DNA of 7,896 bases from an uncultured Eisenbergiella sp. (GCA_947626725.1 CANQTI010000087.1:1-7896), one strand, 5' to 3'. Numbered from the stretch's first letter, positions 1 to 6,296 are shown. Notes: a model not told the origin generated them from the sequence alone. Made by a program: numbers and translations.

Positions 1-63
1 CCCCCTGTCCGTACCTGCCGCCCTGGGACACGGCCTGCGGCGTCTGCTGTCCGGCGGGGCGGT
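1..63. other. Short flank downstream of rqcH, no gene recognised
   Basis: This GC-rich stretch lies beyond the rqcH stop codon and is cut by the window edge. I see no recognisable coding segment. On the minus strand there is a possible 5-bp GC stem (GCCGC with GCGGC, about positions 18-37) but no T tract follows it, so I do not call a terminator. It may be the edge of a spacer or of a neighbouring gene. Confidence 0.3.
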
Positions 64-1833
64 TCAGGCTTCCAGCCGTTCGATCTCGGAAATATCCGTG
101 CTGATGAGCATGGAATAGTTGGTGTGGTAGATGACGAAGCCGGGTTTTGCGCCCGCTACCTTTTTGACCTGTTTTTTCTCCACATAGTCCACCTCCACCC
201 GGTCCTGCTCCCGCCCCTTTGAGTAGTGAGCTGCCAGCCGGGCGGCTTCTTCAAAAGTGGAATCCGGCAGTGTTTTTCCTTCTGTTTTTACGATGACATG
301 GGAGCCGGGCATGTCCTTGGCGTGGAACCACCAGTCGTTTCCGGCGGCGAATTTGAAGGTCAGTTCCTCGTTTTGGAGATTATTTTTCCCTACATACATG
401 TGAAACCCGTCACTGCTGAGGTAGTGGAAGGGTTTGCTGGTGATTTTCACTTTCTTTGCCCCGGCCTTGCGGCGAATGTAGCCGCTTTCGATCAGTTCCT
501 CCCGGATCTGTGCCAGGTCCTCTTCCTTCTGTGCAATGTCCAGGGCGGTGGCAACGGATTCCAGGTGGTCGATCTGTGCCTTGACCTCCAGCGTCAGGGC
601 GGAAAGGGCCTCCCAGGTTCGTTTCTGTTTGTTGTATTTTTCAAAGTAACGTTTCGCATTTTCTCCCGCGGAGAGTCTGGGGTCCAGCGGGATCGTCACA
701 GGTTCGCCGGTATAATAGTTGACGGCCTCCAGGGATTTCGCACCGGGCGCGGCGCTGTAGCCGTAGGTGTTGAGCAGTTCGCCGAAGATCCGGTATTTAT
801 CGCGATCCTGTGTATCCTGCATTTGCTTTCTCTGCAGGCCATATTTCCGGACACAGCGCTCCAGCGCAGTGGAAACGATTTTGCGCAGATCCGTGGAACG
901 CTGACGGATCCGGGTGATCCTGCTTTTTTCCGCATAATAATCTGTCAGCAGCGCAGAGATATCCGTATAGTCCCGGCGGCTTGCGGCGGGCCAGGAGGTC
1001 AACAGGAGAGAGGCGTATTCGGCCGGGCTGTTGTTCTCATAGACAATGCAGGGGGTGAAGTTTCCGCCCCGCACCGCATCCATGATTTCGGAAAAGGCCT
1101 GCCAGACGGCCTCTTTTGTCTTTTCGCCGCAGGCTGCTGTGGAGAGATCCGCACTGCCTTTCGCGCGATGACAGATTTCGTGGGCGATGGTGGGGGAGAT
1201 GCCGGTACAGGACGTATAGATCGCCCGAAAGCAGTCCATAGGACGGGAAAAAACCAGCTCCAGAAATGCGGAACGGTCCAGCGTGAGCGGATCCGCTTTT
1301 TCCTGGGTTCTGGGGATGAACCAGTGTTTTCCGGGAAGTACTTCCCGAACGGAGCTCATCATGGAGGAAATGTGCTTGATGCTGTCCAGGATGGTGTCTG
1401 TTTCATCGCAGAAGATGAGGTTGCTGTGCTTTCCCATGAGCTCGGCCACCAGCTTTTTGCGGCGCAGGTCGCCCATTTCATCCAGATGCTCGATCTCCAG
1501 GATCACGACTCGCTCCAGTCCTGGCTGTGAGACGGAAACGATGCGGCCGTTCTGCAGGTGTTTGCGCAGCAGCATGCAGAAACTGGGCGCGGTGAGCGGG
1601 GCCGGCTTGTTTTCCTGGGTCAGATACATCAGCGGCAGAGAGGCGCTGGCGGAAATGCACAGCCGGATCTGGCCGCCTTTTATGCCCATCTCCCGCTGAC
1701 GTTCCGGACTCATTTTGACCGTCAGGAGCAGTTCGTCCGGCTCCGGCTGGGCGATCTTGGACAGACGGCCGTCCGTTAAGCAGCGTTTTAGGTCGTGTAC
1801 GAGGTTTGCGATGGTGATGCCGTCAAAGGCCAT
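64..1833 (-). CDS. rqcH: Ribosome quality control protein RqcH (Rqc2/NEMF homolog, NFACT family; formerly 'fibronectin-binding protein')
   Basis: RqcH binds obstructed 50S subunits that carry peptidyl-tRNA. It recruits tRNA-Ala to add a C-terminal alanine tail, which marks the stalled chain for proteolysis. The 589-residue length suits a complete NFACT protein. The N-terminal NFACT-N domain opens with MAFDGITIANLVHDL and contains the conserved stretch ELMGKHSNLIFCDE near residues 130-145. A charged, probably coiled-coil middle follows (about 280-440). The NFACT-R domain lies at about 465-560, with DGFHMYVGKNNLQNEELT and WWFHAKDMPGSHV. The Asp-Arg pair used for tRNA binding in Bacillus RqcH (D97/R98) appears as E107-R108. 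About ten extra residues precede it (around SPERQREMGIKGG). The start is supported by a minus-strand AAAGGAG at 1840-1846, six bases upstream. The gene diverges from yicC and has its own extended -10 element. Family assignment is very secure; the alanine-tailing role is inferred from the family. Confidence 0.96.
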   Translation of the reverse strand: MAFDGITIANLVHDLKRCLTDGRLSKIAQPEPDELLLTVKMSPERQREMGIKGGQIRLCISASASLPLMYLTQENKPAPLTAPSFCMLLRKHLQNGRIVSVSQPGLERVVILEIEHLDEMGDLRRKKLVAELMGKHSNLIFCDETDTILDSIKHISSMMSSVREVLPGKHWFIPRTQEKADPLTLDRSAFLELVFSRPMDCFRAIYTSCTGISPTIAHEICHRAKGSADLSTAACGEKTKEAVWQAFSEIMDAVRGGNFTPCIVYENNSPAEYASLLLTSWPAASRRDYTDISALLTDYYAEKSRITRIRQRSTDLRKIVSTALERCVRKYGLQRKQMQDTQDRDKYRIFGELLNTYGYSAAPGAKSLEAVNYYTGEPVTIPLDPRLSAGENAKRYFEKYNKQKRTWEALSALTLEVKAQIDHLESVATALDIAQKEEDLAQIREELIESGYIRRKAGAKKVKITSKPFHYLSSDGFHMYVGKNNLQNEELTFKFAAGNDWWFHAKDMPGSHVIVKTEGKTLPDSTFEEAARLAAHYSKGREQDRVEVDYVEKKQVKKVAGAKPGFVIYHTNYSMLISTDISEIERLEA

Positions 1834-1945
1834 GGAGGACTCCTTTCCGGATGGGGTGATAAGGGAACGTAGGCGGCACCCAGGCCCACCGGGAGATGCG
1901 CCCGGCAGGAAGCGCGCCCGCGGGTGTCGGTTTGTATGCCGTTTT

Positions 1946-1954
1946 AGTATAACA
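1946..1954 (-). promoter_or_regulatory. Extended -10 promoter element for rqcH
   Basis: Read on the minus strand, this is TGTTATACT, an extended -10 motif (TGn followed by TATACT). It lies about 113 bases upstream of the rqcH start. The -35 position has only a weak match (TTTCCT at 1969-1974), which extended -10 promoters tolerate. The predicted start point is near 1939, giving a GC-rich leader of about 105 nt with a 5-bp stem (1889-1893 with 1901-1905). The element is back to back with the yicC promoter, so the two polymerase sites overlap. Confidence 0.55.
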
Positions 1955-1960
1955 GAAGTC

Positions 1961-1989
1961 TTGACGGAAGGAAAGGCTTATTTTATAAT
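1961..1989 (+). promoter_or_regulatory. Strong sigma-A-type promoter for the yicC operon
   Basis: TTGACG (1961-1966) is followed by a 17-bp spacer and TATAAT (1984-1989). This is one mismatch from the full housekeeping consensus with optimal spacing. The expected start point is about 1995-1997, leaving a leader of about 135 nt before yicC. It is the only strong rightward promoter I see before the ftsZ region, so it probably drives yicC and perhaps all genes through cinA. Confidence 0.8.
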
Positions 1990-1992
1990 GAA

Positions 1993-2023
1993 GGATAACC
2001 GCAAAGGAGCTTTGCGGTTGTCC
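1993..2023 (+). promoter_or_regulatory. 14-bp hairpin at the 5' end of the yicC leader (5' stem-loop, attenuator or operator)
   Basis: The arms 1993-2006 and 2010-2023 pair over 14 bp with a single U-G wobble, around a 3-nt GAG loop. The inner ten base pairs are perfect (AACCGCAAAG with CTTTGCGGTT). A five-T run sits at 2028-2032, four bases past the stem, which looks like a weak intrinsic terminator. The stem begins almost at the predicted transcription start, so it could be a 5'-end stabilising stem-loop, an early attenuator, or a DNA operator centred near +12. The pairing is directly visible; the function is open. Confidence 0.7.
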
Positions 2024-2131
2024 GCTGTTTTTCAAAAGAGACATCCGAATACGAAGCGGCAGCCTGTACCTTTTGAGAGGTTTTCGGGATAAGTTCAGGC
2101 ACACAGCGCACAGGCGCGGATGGGAGTACCG

Positions 2132-3010
2132 ATGATCAAGAGCATGACAGGATTCGGCAGATGTGAGGTCAGCGATGCGGACCGCCGGTTTACGGTGGAG
2201 ATGAAGTCCGTCAATCACAGATATCTGGATGTGAATTTGAAGATGCCCAAGCGTCTGAATTTTTTTGAGGCGTCCATCCGGAGCGTCCTGAAGGACTATA
2301 TCCAGCGGGGCAAGGTAGATCTGTTCATCACCTGTGAGGAAGTGGCGCAGGAGAACGTGAGCATCCGCTATAATCGGGATGTGGCCGGAAAATATCTGGA
2401 ATATCTGCGGCAGATGGCAAAGGAGTTCGGACTGGAGGAGGATATTCGGGTGTCCGTGCTTTCCCGTTTCCCGGAGGTTTTTTCCATGGAGGAAGCGCAG
2501 ATCGACGAGGAAGGGATATGGAAGACGCTGGAACAGGCGCTGCGGGGCGCGGCGGAGGGTTTCGTGGAATCCCGCGTGCGGGAAGGGGCCCAGCTGCAGG
2601 AGGATCTTCTGGCGAAGCTGGGAGAAATGCGGGAGCATGTGGATTTCATTGAAGCGAGGTCTCCCCAGATCATAGCGGAGTACCGGCAGAGGCTCACTGA
2701 ACGCGTGAAGGAGCTTTTGGGAGATGCGAAGACGGATGAAGGACGGCTGCTGACAGAAGTTGCGATTTATGCGGATAAGGTGTGTGTGGATGAAGAGATC
2801 GTCAGGTTGAAGAGCCATATCTCGGCTATGGAACAAGCGCTTACGGCCGGCGGCGGTATCGGGCGCAAGCTGGATTTTGTGGCGCAGGAGATGAACCGGG
2901 AGGCGAATACGATTCTGTCCAAGACCACGGATCTGGTCATTTCGGACAGGGGAATTGAGCTGAAGACCCTGATCGAGAAGGTAAGGGAGCAGATTCAGAA
3001 CATCGAATAG
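2132..3010 (+). CDS. yicC: YicC/YloC family endoribonuclease
   Basis: YicC-family proteins are metal-dependent endoribonucleases; in E. coli YicC is linked to small-RNA turnover. The 292-residue protein is full length for the family. The N-terminal domain begins MIKSMTGFGR and carries EMKSVNHRYLDVNLKMP at about residues 23-39. The C-terminal DUF1732-type domain ends with GRKLDFVAQEMNREANTI (from about residue 244) and closes on VREQIQNIE, the usual C-terminus. I chose the ATG at 2132 because GGGAG at 2122-2126 is well placed for it and the family starts with MI(K/R)SMTGFGR. The in-frame ATG at 2120 would add four residues and lacks a good ribosome binding site. It is the first gene of the rightward series and sits next to remA-gmk-rpoZ as in many Firmicutes. 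The cellular substrate cannot be read from sequence. Confidence 0.95.
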   Translation: MIKSMTGFGRCEVSDADRRFTVEMKSVNHRYLDVNLKMPKRLNFFEASIRSVLKDYIQRGKVDLFITCEEVAQENVSIRYNRDVAGKYLEYLRQMAKEFGLEEDIRVSVLSRFPEVFSMEEAQIDEEGIWKTLEQALRGAAEGFVESRVREGAQLQEDLLAKLGEMREHVDFIEARSPQIIAEYRQRLTERVKELLGDAKTDEGRLLTEVAIYADKVCVDEEIVRLKSHISAMEQALTAGGGIGRKLDFVAQEMNREANTILSKTTDLVISDRGIELKTLIEKVREQIQNIE

Positions 3011-3035
3011 AAAAAGAAAATGGACGCGGGACGTT

Positions 3036-3066
3036 TTGCGGCTTTGTGTCGGCTTGTCAGCCGCAA
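3036..3066 (+). promoter_or_regulatory. Leader hairpin upstream of remA, with an alternative fold
   Basis: TTGCGGCT (3036-3043) pairs perfectly with AGCCGCAA (3059-3066) around a 15-nt loop. The same 3' arm can instead form a local 5-bp hairpin with CGGCT (3050-3054) and a TGTC tetraloop. The two folds are mutually exclusive. No T tract follows, so this is not a standard terminator. It may be an mRNA processing or stabilising element between yicC and remA. Confidence 0.45.
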
Positions 3067-3085
3067 GGCCGTGCTGCATAGGAAA

Positions 3086-3101
3086 GCGGCGTTCGCGCTG
3101 C
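3086..3101 (+). promoter_or_regulatory. UUCG-loop hairpin directly upstream of the remA ribosome binding site
   Basis: GCGGCG (3086-3091) pairs with CGCTGC (3096-3101) through one G-U pair, closing a UUCG tetraloop, a very stable loop type. The stem ends two bases before the GGAGG at 3104-3108, so its folding could influence ribosome access. The pairing is seen; the effect on translation is inference. Confidence 0.4.
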
Positions 3102-3103
3102 GC

Positions 3104-3108
3104 GGAGG
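3104..3108 (+). promoter_or_regulatory. Ribosome binding site that fixes the TTG start of remA
   Basis: GGAGG lies five bases before the TTG at 3114. No ATG in this frame allows the conserved FIHIGFGN N-terminus, and codons upstream of this site do not resemble RemA. This site is therefore the main evidence for the start chosen. Confidence 0.8.
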
Positions 3109-3113
3109 ATTCA

Positions 3114-3425
3114 TTGAGCCAGTTCATTCATATCGGTTTTGGAAATGTTGTAAATATGGATAAAATCATCGCGGTGGTAAGTCCGGAATCGGCCCCTGTC
3201 AAGCGGCTGGTTCAGCGGGCCAGAGAGGCGGGAACGGCGGTGGATGCCACGCAGGGGCGCCGTACCAAGGCGGTGCTGGTGATGGAAAACAGCCAGCTCA
3301 TTTTATCTGCGCTGCTGCCCGAAACGATCTGTGCCCGGACACAGCAGGCCAGAGAGGAGAGGACATTCGCTGCGGAAAAGGAGGAAGCTGGAACGGCAAA
3401 AAAGGAGGAAACGGATGAAGAATAA
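3114..3425 (+). CDS. remA: RemA family DNA-binding regulator (DUF370)
   Basis: In Bacillus subtilis, RemA is a ring-forming DNA-binding protein that activates biofilm matrix operons and osmoprotectant uptake genes. Its relatives also occur in many Clostridia, where targets are less clear. The translation from the TTG at 3114 is 103 residues. It opens with FIHIGFGN and continues with VSPESAPVKRLVQRAR and VDATQGRRTKAVLVM. The paired arginines R49-R50 align with R50-R51 of the Bacillus protein, and K17 replaces its R18. The protein is longer than the 89-residue Bacillus RemA because of a highly charged tail, rich in Glu and Lys, from about residue 72 onward. The 3' end overlaps gmk by 11 bp. Part of this tail is encoded over the gmk ribosome binding site and start, which may partly explain its composition. 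Family call is firm; the regulon here is unknown. Confidence 0.92.
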   Translation: MSQFIHIGFGNVVNMDKIIAVVSPESAPVKRLVQRAREAGTAVDATQGRRTKAVLVMENSQLILSALLPETICARTQQAREERTFAAEKEEAGTAKKEETDEE

Positions 3426-4050
3426 GGGAATTCTGGTGGTAGTATCCGGGTTTTCCGGCGCGGGCAAGGGGACGCTGATGAAGCGCCTGGTGTCGTCGTA
3501 CGACGGCTATGCGCTGTCCGTTTCTATGACCACCAGACCCATGCGGCCGGATGAGGAAGAGGGCGTTTCTTATTTTTTTGTGGATCGGGAAACCTTTGAA
3601 AAGACGATCGAGGCAGGCGGGCTGGTGGAATACGCCTGTTACTGCGGGAATTATTATGGGACACCGAAGGCCTGGGTGACGGAGCAGTTGGAGCGCGGCA
3701 GGGACGTGATTCTGGAGATCGAGATTCAGGGCGCCCTGAAGGTTCGGGAACAGTTTCCGGATGTGCTGCTGCTGTTCGTAATGCCGCCCACTCTGGAGGA
3801 ATTAAAGAGACGGCTTGCCATGCGCGGAACGGAGTCCGCGGAGACGATTGGACGCCGCCTGCACCGCGCTGCGCAGGAGGCGGAAGGAATCGAGCAGTAT
3901 GATTATATCGTGGTCAATGATGACCTGGAGGAATGCACGGCACAGATGCATGCCCTGATTCAGGCGGCGCATCAGCGACCGGCCTGCAGGGCAGAATTTA
4001 TAGAAGAAATGCGGGAAGAGCTGAAAAAGCTGGCGAAAGGAGAAGTATAA
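3415..4050 (+). CDS. gmk: Guanylate kinase
   Basis: Guanylate kinase phosphorylates GMP to GDP with ATP. It is an essential step in GTP and dGTP supply and a known target of (p)ppGpp in Firmicutes. The 211-residue protein is full length. The P-loop SGFSGAGKGT (residues 11-20) has Phe where many family members have Pro. The GMP-binding region SVSMTTRPMRP (35-45, including R41 and R44) and YFFV (53-56) follow. VEYACYCGNYYGTP, the lid segment with RGTES and RRL, and the ending YDYIVVNDDLEE all fit the family. I chose the ATG at 3415 because AGGAGG at 3403-3408 is six bases upstream and the P-loop then has the usual distance from the N-terminus. The frame is open further upstream, but that part is only remA read in another frame. 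gmk overlaps remA by 11 bp and rpoZ by 1 bp, implying translational coupling. Confidence 0.97.
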   Translation: MKNKGILVVVSGFSGAGKGTLMKRLVSSYDGYALSVSMTTRPMRPDEEEGVSYFFVDRETFEKTIEAGGLVEYACYCGNYYGTPKAWVTEQLERGRDVILEIEIQGALKVREQFPDVLLLFVMPPTLEELKRRLAMRGTESAETIGRRLHRAAQEAEGIEQYDYIVVNDDLEECTAQMHALIQAAHQRPACRAEFIEEMREELKKLAKGEV

Positions 4051-4298
4051 TGTTACATCCGTCTTATTCTGATTTGATGAAAGTGGTGAACAGCGGTGTG
4101 GAGCCCGGAGAGGAGAAGATCGTCAACAGCCGTTATTCGATCGTGATGGCAACTTCCAAACGGGCCAGGCAGATCATCGCGGGACATGAGCCGCTGGTGC
4201 GTGCGAAGGGCGGGGAAAAACCGCTGTCCCTCGCGGTGGAAGAGCTGCGGCAGGGCAAGATCAGGATCCTGGGAGACGAGGAGACCGAAGAAGAATAA
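4050..4298 (+). CDS. rpoZ: DNA-directed RNA polymerase omega subunit
   Basis: Omega is the small RNA polymerase subunit that helps fold and retain beta prime. The 82-residue protein carries the hallmark segment NSRYSIVMATSKRARQII (residues 26-43) followed by KPLSLAVEELRQGKIRIL. The acidic ending DEETEEE is typical. The ATG at 4050 overlaps the gmk stop by one base (TAATG), with AAGGAGA at 4037-4043 as ribosome binding site inside gmk. The gmk-rpoZ order is conserved in Firmicutes and many other bacteria, which independently supports both calls. Two RNA hairpins follow the stop codon. Confidence 0.96.
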   Translation: MLHPSYSDLMKVVNSGVEPGEEKIVNSRYSIVMATSKRARQIIAGHEPLVRAKGGEKPLSLAVEELRQGKIRILGDEETEEE

Positions 4299-4305
4299 AC
4301 AGGGG

Positions 4306-4321
4306 GCAGGGGTATCCCTGC
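4306..4321 (+). other. Small hairpin just after rpoZ
   Basis: GCAGGG (4306-4311) pairs perfectly with CCCTGC (4316-4321) around a GTAT loop, eight bases after the rpoZ stop. No T tract follows, so on its own it is more likely a 3'-end stabiliser than a terminator. Confidence 0.4.
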
Positions 4322-4330
4322 GGGAGAGGG

Positions 4331-4359
4331 AACATACCGGACCGTGCGTCCAGTATGTT
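4331..4359 (+). terminator. Hairpin with short T run between rpoZ and rimO (leaky terminator or processing site)
   Basis: AACATAC (4331-4337) pairs with GTATGTT (4353-4359). Inside it, after one C-A mismatch, GGAC (4339-4342) pairs with GTCC (4348-4351), leaving a 5-nt loop. That makes 11 base pairs. The T run (4358-4361, then CTG) is short and half inside the stem. The GGAG of rimO begins about 10 bases further on. It could be a partial terminator lowering rimO expression relative to rpoZ, or an RNase site. The structure is clear; termination strength is uncertain. Confidence 0.45.
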
Positions 4360-4383
4360 TTCTGTCCTCTGGAGAAATGCGTG

Positions 4384-5721
4384 ATGCGGATTTTGTTCAT
4401 ATCTTTAGGGTGCGACAAGAACCTGGTGGATTCGGAGCGAATGCTCGGTCTCCTGGAGCGGAAAGGATACGGCTTTACCGACGATAGAGAGGATGCGGAC
4501 GCCGTGATCATCAATAGCTGCTGCTTCATTGGGGACGCCAAGGAGGAAAGCATCAATACGATATTGGATTTCGCAAGGGACAGAACAGAGGGCCGTCTGC
4601 AGGCGCTGATTGTCTGCGGCTGCCTGGCCCAACGCTACAGCGAGGAGATCCGGACACAGATCCCGGAGGTGGACGCTGTGGTGGGTACTTCCGCCGTTGA
4701 CAGGGTTGTGGAAGTGCTGGAGAGTGTATTGGCGGGGAATGCGCAAAACGCGCTTTTTGACATTAACCGTCCCTGCATATATGATGTACCCAGGAGCGTG
4801 ACCACGGGAGGGCATTTCGCCTATCTCAAAATCGCAGAGGGGTGCAATAAGCGCTGTACCTACTGTGTGATCCCGAAGGTGCGGGGCCGTTACCGTTCCG
4901 TCCCGATGGAGGCACTCGTCAGAGAGGCGGAGATGCTGGCGGAGGGCGGGGTAAAGGAGCTGATCCTGGTGGCGCAGGAAACGACCCTTTACGGGACTGA
5001 CCTCTATGGGAAAAAGATGCTGCCAAAGCTGCTTGCGAGCCTGGCGAAGGTGGAAGGAATCGTTTGGATCCGGCTTCTCTACTGTTATCCGGAGGAGATC
5101 ACGGATGAGCTGATCGAAACGATCCGGGAGGAACACAAGGTCTGTCATTATCTGGATATTCCCATTCAGCATGCCTCGGATGCAATACTGAAGAAAATGG
5201 GGAGGCTCACCAGACAGGAGGAGATCCGGGAGCGTATCCGGAAAATCCGGGAGAGAATCCCGGATATCTGTCTGCGGACTACTTTCATCACGGGATTCCC
5301 CGGCGAGTCGGAAGCGGATTTTGAAGAGACGATGCGTTTTGTGGATGAGATGGAGTTCGACCGGCTGGGGGTATTCCCTTATTCGCAGGAAGAGGATACG
5401 CCGGCAGCTGAAATGCCCGGACAGATACCGGAGGAAACGAAGGAAGACCGGCGGAATGCGCTGATGGAACTGCAGCAGGAGATCGCCTTTGAAAAAGAGT
5501 CGGCCATGGCAGGCAGGACGGTGACCGCTATGGTGGAAGGAAAACTGGCAGAGGAAAACGTCTATGTCGCCAGGACCTGGCGGGATGCGCCGGAGGTGGA
5601 CGGCTATCTGTTTTTTGACAGCGGACGGGAGCTGAACACGGGCGATTTTGTGCAGGTCAGGATCACCGGCTCTCACGAATACGATTTGACAGGAGAATTA
5701 GAAGATGAATTTACCGAATAA
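4384..5721 (+). CDS. rimO: Ribosomal protein S12 methylthiotransferase RimO (radical SAM)
   Basis: RimO adds a methylthio group to a conserved aspartate of ribosomal protein S12 using two iron-sulfur clusters and S-adenosylmethionine. The 445-residue protein has the expected three domains. The N-terminal methylthiotransferase domain opens MRILFISLGCDKNLVDSE, with cluster cysteines C10, C46 and C80. The radical SAM core carries C154-x3-C158-x2-C161 within EGCNKRCTYCVIPKVRGRYRS. The C-terminal TRAM domain covers about 375-445. The SLGCDKNLVDSE wording favours RimO over the tRNA enzymes MiaB and MtaB. I chose the ATG at 4384, nine bases after GGAG (4371-4374). The GTG at 4381 is an equally possible start, adding one residue. 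The 3' end overlaps pgsA by 17 bp. An extra cysteine, C47, directly follows the cluster ligand; I attach no function to it. Confidence 0.95.
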   Translation: MRILFISLGCDKNLVDSERMLGLLERKGYGFTDDREDADAVIINSCCFIGDAKEESINTILDFARDRTEGRLQALIVCGCLAQRYSEEIRTQIPEVDAVVGTSAVDRVVEVLESVLAGNAQNALFDINRPCIYDVPRSVTTGGHFAYLKIAEGCNKRCTYCVIPKVRGRYRSVPMEALVREAEMLAEGGVKELILVAQETTLYGTDLYGKKMLPKLLASLAKVEGIVWIRLLYCYPEEITDELIETIREEHKVCHYLDIPIQHASDAILKKMGRLTRQEEIRERIRKIRERIPDICLRTTFITGFPGESEADFEETMRFVDEMEFDRLGVFPYSQEEDTPAAEMPGQIPEETKEDRRNALMELQQEIAFEKESAMAGRTVTAMVEGKLAEENVYVARTWRDAPEVDGYLFFDSGRELNTGDFVQVRITGSHEYDLTGELEDEFTE

Positions 5722-6241
5722 ACTCACCACCGCAAGGGTGATCATGATTCCTTTCTTTGTAGTCTTTATGCTGGCGGATCCTGTGCAGGGAGCCTCAAAG
5801 TGGATTGCCCTCGCCATTTTCATCATCGCCAGCCTGACCGATCTGCTGGACGGTCATATCGCGCGCAAATATCATTTGATCACGGATTTTGGAAAGTTTA
5901 TGGATCCCCTGGCGGATAAACTGCTGGTATGTGCCGCGCTGATCTGTTTGGTCGGGACGGGAAAACTGGCCGCCTGGATCGCGGTCATCATTATCAGCAG
6001 AGAGTTCATCATCAGCGGCTTCCGGCTGATCGCTTCGGACAATGGGAGAGTGATCGCGGCGAGCTACTGGGGGAAATTCAAAACGACCTTCCAGATGATC
6101 ATGATTTGTCTGATGATTGCAGACCTTGCGCCGCTCTGGCTGCTGACGCAGATCGTGATGTGGATTGCGGTTGTTCTGACGGTTGTGTCACTCGTTGATT
6201 ATATTGTAAAAAACAGGGATGTGCTGGCCGAACAGCATTGA
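5705..6241 (+). CDS. pgsA: CDP-diacylglycerol--glycerol-3-phosphate 3-phosphatidyltransferase
   Basis: PgsA is a membrane enzyme that joins CDP-diacylglycerol and glycerol-3-phosphate to give phosphatidylglycerol phosphate, the first committed step to phosphatidylglycerol and cardiolipin. The 178-residue protein carries the complete CDP-alcohol phosphotransferase signature: D46, D49, G50, A53, R54, G63, D67 and D71 at canonical spacing. The N-terminal MNLPNKLTTARV is typical of PgsA. SREFIISGFR (98-107) and GKFKTTFQ (123-130) are further conserved family segments. Hydrophobic stretches at about 12-24, 32-45, 73-97, 129-140 and 145-165 are consistent with a polytopic membrane protein. The ATG at 5705 follows AGGAG (5691-5695) and lies inside the end of rimO, so the two are probably translationally coupled. 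Confidence 0.96.
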   Translation: MNLPNKLTTARVIMIPFFVVFMLADPVQGASKWIALAIFIIASLTDLLDGHIARKYHLITDFGKFMDPLADKLLVCAALICLVGTGKLAAWIAVIIISREFIISGFRLIASDNGRVIAASYWGKFKTTFQMIMICLMIADLAPLWLLTQIVMWIAVVLTVVSLVDYIVKNRDVLAEQH

Positions 6242-6266
6242 GGACAGATGAAAGAACGGTGGAAAA

Positions 6267-6296
6267 GCGTTTTTGGCATGACCGGTCGGAAAACGC
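6267..6296 (+). promoter_or_regulatory. Hairpin in the pgsA-cinA gap
   Basis: GCGTTTT (6267-6273) pairs perfectly with AAAACGC (6290-6296) around a 16-nt loop that contains the palindrome GACCGGTC (6280-6287). It ends just before the purine-rich segment preceding the chosen cinA ATG. It resembles a translational leader structure, and its presence slightly favours the downstream start for cinA. Confidence 0.35.

Noticed and set aside
226..1530. 434-codon open frame on the plus strand, opposite rqcH
   Set aside because: It is antisense to a clearly conserved gene, has low-complexity composition with no recognisable motif, and no supported ribosome binding site.
1988..2092. Possible 34-residue leader peptide MKDNRKGALRLS...
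   Set aside because: Its ATG overlaps the TATAAT box and lies upstream of the predicted transcription start, so the yicC transcript would not contain it. The hairpin explains the sequence better.
2120..2131. Upstream ATG for yicC adding four residues
   Set aside because: It has no ribosome binding site, while the ATG at 2132 has GGGAG at good spacing and matches the family N-terminus.
3036..3113. Upstream extension of remA from the TTG at 3036
   Set aside because: The extra residues (MRLCVGLSAARPCC...) do not resemble RemA and are read through a hairpin. The GGAGG before the TTG at 3114 fits the true N-terminus.
1823..3127. 434-codon open frame on the minus strand, opposite yicC and the divergent region
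   Set aside because: It is antisense to yicC and crosses the promoter region and hairpin. The translation is Arg/His/Leu-rich, typical of reverse-frame artefacts in GC-rich genes.
3331..3414. Upstream extension of gmk
   Set aside because: This segment is the remA reading region in another frame. The AGGAGG and the family N-terminus both place the start at 3415.
4262..4271. Perfect 10-bp palindrome CAGGATCCTG
   Set aside because: It lies inside rpoZ codons and is explained by coding sequence; a single occurrence carries little weight.
4405..5676. 423-codon open frame on the minus strand, opposite rimO
   Set aside because: It is a mirror of the rimO codon bias, with no family resemblance.
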